Shown: piece after piece, positions 46,346 to 56,817 of the stretch | Numbering within the stretch: position 1 is the first letter of the stretch | Layout: each line of letters starts with the position of its first letter | NCBI GenBank assembly: GCA_021234155.1 | Contig: JAJEKV010000070.1 | Coordinates: 7,243,889 to 7,307,888, forward strand | Reading direction: 5' to 3' | Length of the DNA: 64,000 bases | From: Isoetes taiwanensis | Lineage: Eukaryota; Streptophyta; Lycopodiopsida; Isoetales; Isoetaceae | The notes under the pieces: model-generated | What the model was told of the DNA's origin: nothing | Database searches by the model: none | The model's input: the letters and a program-made list of their open reading frames with translations, nothing else | Position numbers and translations under genes: made by a program

Positions 46346-49095
46346 ATGCTTAGTGCAATGGACTTTCCTTACATTTTATTGATATGTTTCTTGCTCTCTA
46401 GCTTTACAGCCTATGCTGATATCAACACTGTTCTCCAAAGGTTCGCACAACAGCTAAACTTTTTGTGGAGCAGCTCTTCGCATCCCTGCTATTGGAACTG
46501 AGTAAGTTGTGACAATGCAAGCCAGGTTCAGAAAATAATGCTTAACATCAGAAGTCTGAGTGCAGATATTTCTGAGCTTTCCTTCTCCGATTTGCCAAAC
46601 CTTACATATTTGGATCTTGGGATTAACTCCTTGAAAGATCATATTCCTTCTTCCATCTTTTCTCTCACTTATCTCAGCTATTTGAACCTTGGTACCAACA
46701 AGCTTGCATGAAATGTCTCTGGAGACTTTGCTAATTTGACTAACTTGGAGTATTTGTACTTGGACACCAATCAACTCAGTGGCACAATCCCTGCGTCTTT
46801 TGGTAGAGTACAAAGTCTTAGGCATGTGTATATGCATAATAATTTACTAGGTGCAACAGTTCCTGAGGAGATAGGTGAACTAACATATCTTGAACAACTT
46901 CATCTTCATTCCAATAATCTTGATGGAGAGGTTCCATATTCCATAACTAATCTATCACACCTGACTGACTTGAGACTGCAGAACAACAATCTCTCTGGTA
47001 ATGTTTCCTTTCTACAAGGCATGAAGTCTCTTCAAAAAGCCTATCTGCAAAGAAACAATTTTAGTGGAACGCTTCCAGATGCCAATCTCACATCAATCCA
47101 AGAACTTACACTTGGATTCAACAACTTAACTGGCAACATTCCGAGTCGTTATGGCGCTTTCAACCTGCAGGTTCTTTTTTTTAAGTCACAACTCCCTTAG
47201 TGGCACGGTTCTTGAGATCTTCTCTGGCCTTCCTGAAATATCACAGCTAGATATTTCACACAATGAGCTTAGTGGTTCTGCCAATACTTTACTCAATCTG
47301 TCTCAGTCTAAGCAACTCAGCTATGCCTTCAACTATTTAGATGATTCAAGCAATATGGACGCAATTTTCCTATGCAAGGCTAAATCAAATGGTCCATGTG
47401 TACCAACTATTAGTGGAAGCGAATCAGGCTTTGCCATTAATTCAGGAAGTACAACGTATGTGAACCATAATGGCACCGAGGCAGATGTGAGTGTTCATTT
47501 CAGCACAGGTTTAGCAAAGTCTTCAACTGGTAAGTGGGCAGTTGAGCTTGGTGGACAGGACGGTGGTGTTCGGACTGTCACCAGAATATTACAGAAGAAC
47601 TTTATAGATCTTACAAATGGTCTTCTGACTATATTGCATACCATGGCACTCAACTGCAGTCAGGTATGTATAGAATCACTTTGCATTTCTTAGAACCTGT
47701 GTTCTTTACCAGTGGAGCAAGAGTCTTTGATGTTTATGCTGAAGGAAAATTAGTAAAGCAAAAGCTGGATGTGTTTATTGAAGCAAAGAATAAAAACTCT
47801 CCTTATACATTTGAGACAAATGTTGCCGTAAGCAGTGGCATTCTCTCAATCGAACTCTGGGGAGGTACAACTGATACTTGGGTAACCGCCTCGAGTGAGA
47901 AGGCAGGACCTGTTATCTCAGGCATTTCTTCCATTTCCCTTTTTTATGTCCCCAAACACAAACACCAACATAAAGTAGCAATGATAGGAGGCATAGTTGG
48001 AGGCATTATTGCTGCTATAATGCTAGCTCTAATAGGGTTATGGTTGTGGTGGCAGCACATTGTATCTAAGATCCCCACATCAGCCAATCTAGTCTATCAA
48101 AGGTTGGCCCTGTAGTCTATATCTATAGAGAACTTCATGAAGCCACAAATGGCTCCAGTGAAAAGCAAAAGCTTGGCAAAGGGGGATACGGAGAGGTGAT
48201 AGAGGGGTGTTGCGCGATGGAACTATAGTGGCTATTAAACACCTATCTGAAACAACTAAGAGTACTATGCAAGACTTTGCGTAAGAAGTTACTATTCTCT
48301 GCATGTTGCAACACAAGAATCTTGTTAGCATACGTGGATATTGTCTCACTTCAAAAGCTCAGCTGCTGGTTTGTGATTATATGCCTAATGGAAGCTTAAC
48401 TGAGCAGTTGTTCGTTAAAGAACGGGATGGTCCCATACTGTTCTGGGAAGTGAGAAAAAATGTTGCAATTGGTGCTGCTTGCGGCCTAGCATACCTTCAT
48501 GAAGAGTCAAAGGTTTGTGTGATCCATTGTGATATAAAACCTGGGAATATTCTCCTTGATGCTGATTTCAATTCTCGAATTTGTGACTTCGGGCTTGCTA
48601 ACTTCCACCAAGGCAACAAATCCCATGTTACTGCAACTAATACTCGAGGCACAGTGGGGTATCTTGCTCCAGGTGAGTACTTTTTCTTGGTGAGAGGTTA
48701 TGGTATGGTTGCAAATTTTCTAATAGTTTGGAACTTCATATGTAGAGTATGCAATGCATTTTAGGCTATCAGACAAGGTGGATGTCTACAGCTTTGGGGT
48801 GGTTTTGCTGGAGCTCCTGACTGGAAGACAGCCCATGCAATTGGAACTGCCATCAGAAGAAATTATACTAACAACATGGGTACAAGACATTTTTCACAAT
48901 GATATCTCAAATCTACATAAAATTATGGACAAACGACTAAGGAACGAATATAATGAGTAAGAAGCAACAGACATGGCCAAAATTGCCATAATGTGCACCC
49001 AAGCTTCACCTACATTGAGGCCCAAAATGAAAGATGTCTATCTGATGCTCAAGGGCTCCATTCCACTTCCACATTTGCTACAAGAATTGGAATAA
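46346..49095 (+). pseudogene. LRR/malectin-like receptor-like kinase, unit B (near intact)
   Basis: Order: signal peptide from the ATG at 46,346; LRR cap (HPCYWN.VSCDN); about eight LRRs (46,560-47,330; LTYLDLGINSLKDHIP, LEYLYLDTNQLSGTIP); a malectin-like region ending YRITLHFLEP ... GARVFDVYAEG (47,400-47,900); a transmembrane segment (MIGGIVGGIIAAIMLALIG, about 47,985-48,045); and a Ser/Thr kinase. Kinase motifs: GKGGYGEV (48,174), VAIK (Lys 48,237-48,239), HCDIKPGN (Asp 48,531-48,533, non-RD), DFGL (48,585). An intron at 48,673-48,745 (GTGAGT..GTAG) separates YLAP from EYAM, followed by DVYSFGVVLLELLTGR. Stop at 49,093. Defects: in-frame TGA at 46,709, T8 run at 47,175-47,182, frame slips near 48,115 and 48,195, and a stop near 48,280. 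Such kinases sense ligands at the plasma membrane. The ligand is unknown. Confidence 0.85.
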
Positions 49096-49456
49096 AATAA
49101 AAGCACTTGAAATGTGTCAAAATTCTAATTGTGAGTATCCTCGCTACTAAGACCATGTAGCTATAGTGATCTAGTAGCAAAAGTGGATCCGGATCCAATG
49201 TTATAAATCCAAAACACCTTTCTTGTGTTATTGTGTATCCTTATATGTCAGTATCGAGATAACTCTAGGATCTATGGTATAATGTACAAACAAGCACACG
49301 ACCACTTTTTTTGACTCCCCAAATCTTAGAATTTGAATTTGCTTGTTGTTTTTCTGCCAGAGAGTTTGATTCTGCTTGTTGATTTTCTGCATCAGATCTT
49401 CGTTTTAGTGAGAAGTTCCTTTTCTTTCGTGACTTACCCAGAAGTTCCTTTCAAAT

Positions 49457-49547
49457 ATCATTTTTTCCTAACACAGCTTCCGATTTTCATGGTCTGGGAT
49501 AAGGAAATAGGATTTGATGCTGGAAGGCTTGCCGGAATTTGATGTTT
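49457..49547 (+). repeat. ~91-bp direct repeat 3' of receptor kinase, unit B
   Basis: Partner of 46,040-46,132. Two further degenerate relatives with TAGAAAGCTTGCCA occur at about 49,650-49,705 and 49,800-49,870. The bracketing suggests the kinase was once part of a repeated array or was moved with its flanks (inference). Confidence 0.9.
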
Positions 49548-51208
49548 CAGGGCATTAAACAACAAAACGGAAAAAAAGAAAAAGGGTTCGTTGCTATTAT
49601 TTCGGTATTTTCTGGTATGCGGCTTCTGCATGCAGCATAAACATATGTGATTATCATTGGTTCTGGATAAGACAATATGATTTCATCCTAGAAAGCTTGC
49701 CAAGAAGGCAATAGAATGCAAAGGGAAAAAAAAGAATTTTGTTGCTATTATTGAGATATTTTGTGGGATGTAGATACTGCCGGAAGCAAAAACATATGTA
49801 GAGTTCCCATTGTCAATGGTTCTAGATTAAGAAACAGGATCATGCTAGAAAGCTTGCCAGATATGATGTTTGACCTCCGATATGATATTTGTCTTTTGCA
49901 TTTGTTTGTTTGTATTGACTGCAATGTGTTTTGATGAATTGGAGGCAAAAGGCACTGGATATGTGTTTATCTTTCATGATATGCTTGAAAAAACTAATAC
50001 AGATGCTTACTTTGAAGTAAATTTCGTCCATATCCTTCCTATATAATAAGAAAATAGTGTCTGTCTGTAACTCCACCCATATGCCACGTAGCCCAATCAA
50101 TAGTGTCCGTCTGTCTTTGTAAGCCTCATAATTTTTGGGAAGCAACCAGGTTTGTATCGATTGTCTGGAAGCTTCACGAAGCATCAACCCTAAACTCTAG
50201 AAGGTTCTAGAAGCACCGATTTATGGCTATAAAGATGAGCGGCAGTGCCAAGAATCATGCAAGCTTCAAACAAGGTCCTAAATTGCATATGGTAAAGGTC
50301 CTAAATTGCATATGGTAGTGTCTTTTTGCAAACGATCTGCAAGGATTGAAAAGGGACGAAGAGGCCCACTCCGGATTTGCCATATAATTCTAGTCCAAAA
50401 TTCTCTCTAGGTTATTACATGATAATTCTTTGTATTTTGAATGCGAAACCTATATTTAGATCTTGAAAACACTCAGTTATTTGCATGCACAAACATCCAC
50501 TCATTAATAGTCCTGAAAGTTGGTAAATTTTACGCCACTTAGTAATCTAGCTATCACTTCCTGCATTGAAAAACCACATGCAAAAACGTCTTCTATGAAA
50601 TGAGAGCTGATATTTAATACTTGATTCAAAATGATAGCCAAATCCTGGATTCTATTGTGATTACCATGAGCGTTGATATTTTTTTAATCCTGTAGGACTT
50701 GGTGCAAGATACAAATGATAGTCAAATCCTGGATTCTATTATATCGGGTAGGACTTAAGAGAGTAGTGGCTACTTCGTTTGAGTTCCCCAAACAAATCCT
50801 GAATAAGCAATGCAACAGTCGTGCATCCAGACATAGCCATTTCTACCAAGGTTTTCATGCAATGTTCAATTGTGCACCGCTGTCAAGGTGTTGTATAACT
50901 GAATTGAAGGACCAGTATTGAGTGGAGAATTTAGCCATTAGCTTTATATTTTCCTAAGGGAAGATTTCACTGCCCGCCAAGTCAAACAAATCTTCAGATT
51001 TTCATCAAAAGCCATCTCCAGGAAAGGAATCTTTATTTTCTTAAATATAAAATACTACAAAGCAAAGGCTTGTAAGAAATTACCACCATCCACATGGCCA
51101 TGTTTGATAACTATATTCTTGTGGCGGTTAGCATAGTTTTCCCTGCTCCAAAGTAAATTGGTGATGCTTCATGGTTTTCTTGGTTCATAGTACTTTCATT
51201 AATGTCTA
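49548..51208. other. gene-less stretch of unit B
   Basis: Includes a 24-bp tandem repeat near 50,275-50,325 (GGTCCTAAATTGCATATGG twice) and a repeated ATCCTGGATTCTAT word at 50,642 and 50,727. No gene recognised. Confidence 0.5.
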
Positions 51209-51469
51209 GTGAATTGGACGGACTTGTACATGAATGTAGGGGATCTACAAACTGATTGTAAGAACTTGGTAGGGGTCTACTTTAATTTAAATATAGATTG
51301 TGAAAACATAACTTCACAGTTTGATTTAGGCCACTTCACCCTCAAGAAACTGGAGGGCAACCCTCCGTGTGCAGCACCTTGTTTTTCTAGTGGTTTGGAA
51401 TGTTCTGATCTAGACATCAATAAAATTATCTTATATAATATTGCTGCAGCTAAACCTTTCCTAATCTAA
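51209..51469 (+). other. unidentified exon-like stretch
   Basis: 86 open codons, including NLVGVYFNLNIDCENITSQF and a cysteine-rich run NPPCAAPCFSSGLEC. The composition looks coding. Further possible exons (EAKEFDKTFEGVLGVYEGL near 51,535; IKLDIKVVSGTGVRKGF near 51,665) follow in frame-compatible positions after AG acceptors. I do not recognise the family. The unit A counterpart is broken at former CTG/CAG sites. Confidence 0.3.
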
Positions 51470-52499
51470 AATATTGGTGCTCTGTGCAGTTTCCCGCGAC
51501 AATGATCTAGATCCCACAGTGAAGCAAAAGAGTTTGACAAGACATTCGAAGGAGTCCTTGGAGTATATGAAGGTTTATGCACCTTAATGCTGGTAAATAC
51601 TCTGAGTTATTTACAGAAAGCCCTTTGATGTATCTGTACGCAACAATTGTTTGTCTCTTGCCAGATCAAGCTAGACATAAAGGTAGTGTCTGGTACTGGT
51701 GTAAGGAAAGGATTTGTCCGGCACATCTATTTAATTGCACGCAAACAACCTTCTAGCATGTCTTCACGTATTTGTCTTCAAATTTGGGCCTTCAACCATA
51801 TGCTATTCTCTACCATTGGGATCTTCCACAATCACTTGAAGATAGAAAAAATATGTTGCTGCTGCTCTCATATGCTCTCATATGCTGCTCTCATTTGCTC
51901 TCATATCCTGCTGCAATAGATAGAAAAAAGTTCCAGATTAATGGTTAAGTGCATGTTCTTAACCATCCTTCAAGTCTGTACATGTTTGAAATCCTTGCCA
52001 GGCTGAGAGATTGGAATTACATTGGATTCAAAGTGGAACAAACAAATGTGGTGACATAGCAGCCGCCCAGAGGTCAATTGATTTTGAGCTTGGCTGATAT
52101 GCCTTATTTTGTTTTCACATGGTTGTAAAAGTTGCAATTTTAAGGAATCTGTAACTGGCTCAGCTTTCTACACCCAACTATGTTTGGGGACTATCTAAAG
52201 ATGTCCATTCACATGCAGGAATGGATTAGGCAAATATTCCAAGCAAGAATGCTAAAAAGATTGCAATTTTACAAACTATCTTTTGAATCTACTTTTGGCA
52301 TTTACCCTTTAGACGTGCCGAATTCAAAGACGCATGACTGAGTTTAAACAAATAAATCAAGTTTTCATGTTTCCCTTAAAAATGAATTCAACGTGGGCAC
52401 GTCTGTTGTTTCTCTTCATAAATCTTCAAATACTTTTGGCACTCGTGGATGGCAGCGTTCTGGCATTTTGAACTTGGGCACATGAAATACTTTTGAAAG

Positions 52500-54094
52500 T
52501 TTTTCAGTTCTTTTTGCTTCATATCTTGGTCATGCTGTTAGCTCAGAATCTGTCGTTGCACAGTTGGATCACTGGTGATCAAGATATGGAATTTGAGCTT
52601 CCTTCCTGATGTTGTAATGCTAACAGAACTTGAGAGATGCAGGTTGCAAAATGCTGCCAAGCAAAGTGGTATTGTCAGACTTTTAAAGAATGAGAAGGAG
52701 CTGAGCTCCTATCCTGATGACGTTTTGATCATTTGTGCAGGTTGAGAATATTATCTAGGTGTCAAACAAAAAAAAAGAGAGAATTTATTCCTCCGACTTC
52801 AATCTGTAAGATAAGCAAACATGCTGATGGCTATCCAAAATTCCATTCTGGCTATGTAACTTGCATGCCTGTATGTTATGCGGGTCTGAGGTTGAGTACT
52901 ATAGCCATTCTGGTAAGTTCAAACTGAGTGTAAGTTCAAGCTTTTGCTATTGCATTATTGTATTTTGATTCTAGATTCCTTATATGTAGCCCATAGTAAC
53001 TTCAAATCTGGGATCTAGGTTTTATTGACAGCATGGCAAAGAGTTATGCACGTAGAAATACCGCCTTGGCAGATTATTCGTAGGATGCGGAGCCGCTGGA
53101 AGCGTGGATTAGCTTTAGACAACAAGCTATATAGCTTTAAAAAGGAAGGTACTTTGTTTATGCCAATTTTATTTCCTCCTGCTTTAGATGTCGACACTTT
53201 GCTCTTTGCTGCAGTATGTAAAAGATAGAAGATGACATAGTTAATTTAGCTTGATGTTTGAGATGGAAAATTATGATGTAAAAATCCTTCGTGCAGCTCG
53301 TGGACATGATCTTAACACTTTTGTTACTTTGAGCTACCATGGATTTCAGATTGGAGGCATCTGTTGAGATATGCACTATATGTTTTTCTAGATGCAAATC
53401 TAATGGATAATACTTGGGCACAATATTTTAAGTGTTTTCTTTGTTATGCTTCGTGCTTCTCAATGTTGTTGTGGGCAAGGTCCCCGTGGTTTATAATTTC
53501 CTGTATTTTATAAGATCCCTGATTCTTTCTTAAGTCTTTTATCTATTTGAAGAGCACTAGTATAACGGAGATTATGCACAGGTTGTAGAGAGGGAGGGAA
53601 ATTTTCTTGCAAAATTTTTAAACCAGCAACCCAAAGCTGGTGTTGGGCATGCAGGAGCTGCATTCAGAACAATACTAAATAAGGGAGCACCTTTTGGGTA
53701 CAAACACTTGTGTATCATGGCCAGCTTAGGCAGATTGATATTGCCCTATGCATATCTTCACACCCCTTTTGGCAGGCTTGCATTTGTCTTTTTGCATCTT
53801 CTAGTTCTTTTAGCAAACTATCTTAACTCGTTGGCATTTACTGCCTTGGAAATTATAAGTGGATATAAGCTGGAACATCTTCTTTTAACTTGCATGCTCA
53901 TATTAACAGCCATGAACTTGGTGTGTTTACTAGTGGTCTTACTGCGTAGCACTGTAGTGCACACTGAGAGTGGGCATCTTGCCCAATCCATGTCTAAGGC
54001 AGCAAGGACGATTGGTGAAATCAAGCTGCTGTCTAGAGGCATTTTTATATATCCCTTACAGTATTTCCATTTATCACGTTTGATCTCATCTTAA
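52500..54094 (+). other. possible multi-exon gene, membrane protein, unidentified
   Basis: Three coding-looking stretches end or start at splice-like sites. (1) 52,585-52,740: LPDVVMLTELERCRLQNAAK ... SYPDDVLIICAG, ending at GCAG. (2) 53,020-53,150: LTAWQRVMHVEIPPWQIIRR ... DNKLYSFKKEG. (3) 53,582-54,094: VEREGNFLAKFLNQQPKAGV, GHAGAAFRTILNKGAPFGYK, then two hydrophobic segments (about 53,785-53,850 and 53,875-53,945) and a basic/polar tail. Lying just outside the duplication, they are present once. The third exon is the most convincing, with 128 codons open after an AG acceptor-like site. I could not assign a family. The pattern of helices suggests an integral membrane protein of the endomembrane system, but that is a guess. 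Confidence 0.4.
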
Positions 54095-55924
54095 AGTATA
54101 GATGTCTAGTTGTTTGGATGCGATACAGCAAACTCCAATAGTTAATGTAGCTTACAACCAATTTCCATAACCATGTTCTCTGATTTATAAGGTACTACAG
54201 ACTAATTTTGTTGAACATTCGATTTACAGATGTGCATTTGAAGAGGGCCTCACATATGGAATGGGTCGTTTACCATGGTGACAACTATCACATCCAGTAT
54301 TACTATCATCATGAGAAAGATACATTGAGGTGCAAATGTAAATGGCAATGGATATAATGGCAATGTAAACAAGAATATTACAAATGATGGCGCTTTTGCA
54401 AAGGAGGAGCATAGATGAAAACCATGGCATAGTTGATGTAGAGCAGGGCCGTTCTACAAGAAGATGCACAAAGAGTATCAAGGACCTTACCACTTCCAGA
54501 AAAATGTACTTGGCAATTATTAGTAGGAGTTTAGAAACTTGACAGATATCTAGGAACCTTGCTACCCAACGGGGTTACTTGGACTTAACATTTGACATTT
54601 TCGAGCAACTGCCTAACCCAAATGTTGTTTCATGAAATCCTTTGAACGATTTCCCTCTGCTTCTCTGCCGCGTGTACAGCAGTTAAGTTCTCTTAGGATT
54701 TAATGGTTGAATGAACGGTCCTTGTTTTTTGTGATGCCAAAAAAAAGCGATTAGGATTAGGATGGGTAGAGCGATTAGAGCGAAGGAGCAAGAGATCTCG
54801 GCGGTCGATCCAAGCCCTGATCCACCCGGCAAAGAAAGATCACAGAAGAGAAACTTTGCAATCCCAACTCATAACCCAGGCCATCCTTCTCAAACTTTGA
54901 GCAAAAGTAGCCACATGCATTTGACGAGGAAATTTGAAGTCGGCTCAAGATTCATAACAATAAAACACAGCAAATTTAAAGCAACACCCAACATAGCAGA
55001 AAGTGGAAGCATGAAGTAAGAAATTGAAAAGATAGATTGCCCCATCTTCTGCTCGATAGCCTCTATCCGGTCCCTGTATCAGACTTTCTATTTTCGATTG
55101 CCTGCAAATCCAGCCGCGAGGTGAGACTACTGTAAAAAAAAACCTGAATTCGTGCAAGGCCTGGTCCATCGACCAATTTCCGGCCAGGCAGGAGCCCCGC
55201 CCAGCCCATTTTGGGTTGCCTTCACATGGAGCCGTGAGATCAACACCATTGTAAAAAGAACCTGAATCCAACGGCCCAGGGTTTTTTCACCCCAAAACAC
55301 CAACAAACCACCCCATTTCTGTCATTAGGGAACCTACTTATGGGCATGTAAATAAAGCCCCTAAAAATTTTCAAGGTGATGTAGGTAATGGCAAGCATAT
55401 CAAGGTACTCTAAATCGATGAGATTCGTCTCATCTAGCAATACAACCTGGTGCTTCAAGGGAGGTGAATGCCGGCTGTATTTAAATGCATGCAAATCAAG
55501 CCAATTCCCAAAGGCAATTTTTTGGTGTAGTGCCATAATCTATCCGTACTTTACAAATGCCTTTCAAGCAAATGCCTCTCTGGAAATGTGAAGATTGTAG
55601 AAAATAGCTAAATAATCTTATTAGGGTAAAAGTTTGACTTTTAAGTGCACTTTTACGTTCTTTATCGCATATGCATAAATATAAGAGATGCTCTACATTT
55701 ATTCATTGTCAAGACAACTTGACATTTATGGGAGACAACCATCATTCGAACCACATATATGAAATATCCTTGTGTACCTTTGGACTTCTTTGTATGTAGA
55801 ATTTATATTTTTATTTATGAATCATCTCCAAATAATCCCATATCTGCTTTTTGTGTTATGCTTTTGTGTGGTGTGTGGTCACATGTCCAGTTGGATGCTG
55901 CCTAGTGGCGTGACGTTAAAATTA
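54095..55924. other. stretch without recognisable gene
   Basis: Short ORFs only. A diverged repeat pair, GCCGCGAGGTGAGACTACTG near 55,105 and GCCGTGAGATCAACACCATTG-like near 55,230, each followed by GTAAAAA..AACCTGAAT, suggests an old tandem duplication about 120 bp apart. Confidence 0.45.
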
Positions 55925-55951
55925 CTATCTATCTATCTATCTATCTATCTA
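55925..55951. repeat. (ATCT)n microsatellite
   Basis: About six to seven uninterrupted CTAT/ATCT units. Confidence 0.95.
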
Positions 55952-56762
55952 AAATGCTTCTGAATGTCTATGGGACATATTTCATTTCCAAATAATGTCC
56001 AACATAAATGATACCCAAAGAAACTTATATGGAATGGACACGTTAAATAATTCCTAAATAATGTAATTTCTTATATGCATGCTCAATATGTGTTGACCCG
56101 TAATAATAATAAATCCTTGGTATAGACTCAAGAAATCCCAAACAATCTCCCACCTTGCAGGAACATGTTAATATAGGAGGTTTGAGAGTGATAACATAAA
56201 AATTCCTAGAAAATATAGATTTTTCTAGAATGTCTTGGAAGTTGACTAATACGCATTGATTGGTCAATTAAGTGTAGTTGAGCAACCAACTTCAAAAAGT
56301 GGCGACTTTTAGCGTCGCCAAAACTTGCACCATACCCACCACCCCCAAAAAAAAAAAACTATGAAAACCCTGAACTTGTGCTTACCCTCCTTTGGACCAC
56401 CCCATTGGTCATTTAATTTGCTTCATTTTGTCTCCAAGTCACTTGAACAATTCAAAGTTGGTCGGAAACATTAAAATATAGCAACTATGCAATACCCATT
56501 ATGGAAGCACCAAACTTGCGCCTGCCTGCCTTTGGACCACCCCATCGGCGTGTAACTTGTATATATATATTTTATTTGATTTTACATATTTTCTTTGTCA
56601 AAATTCATTGCATGCGACAATGCAAAAAAATCAAATTGGCCATTGTCAATTGGCCAATACCATTATCCTTCCTATATAAGGCAGATACATTTTTCTGCCC
56701 CGGCCTAATTTCTTCCTTACTAATTCTATTTTCATGACACGTTATGGGTTTCGCATTTATTT
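55952..56762. other. non-coding, with hairpin and repeated words
   Basis: A perfect hairpin at 56,300-56,320 has 7-bp arms TGGCGAC / GTCGCCA and loop TTTTAGC. A duplicated word CCTTTGGACCACCCCAT occurs near 56,390 and 56,528, each preceded by AACTTG(T/C)GC, so about 140 bp has been duplicated and diverged. No gene. Confidence 0.6.
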
Positions 56763-56817
56763 CAGATTAGGCATTTATGGCGAGCATTTATGGCAGATTA
56801 GGCATTTATGGCGAGCA
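56763..56817. repeat. 31-bp tandem duplication
   Basis: CAGATTAGGCATTTATGGCG begins at 56,763 and again at 56,794. Confidence 0.93.

Larger units (their letters stand above)
32731..52376 (+). repeat. 19.6-kb tandem duplication, unit B
   Basis: Second copy, joined to unit A at 32,730/32,731 in the same orientation. It ends GTTTCCCT at 52,376, after which the sequence (TAAAAATGAATTC) departs from the junction sequence. CTG/CAG damage is heavy from 32,731 to about 37,700, light to about 41 kb, and hardly visible after that, the reverse of unit A. Confidence 0.97.

Noticed and set aside
56300-56320. Hairpin as a transcription terminator
   Set aside because: Intrinsic terminators are a bacterial feature. 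Here it is more likely a remnant of an inverted-repeat element.
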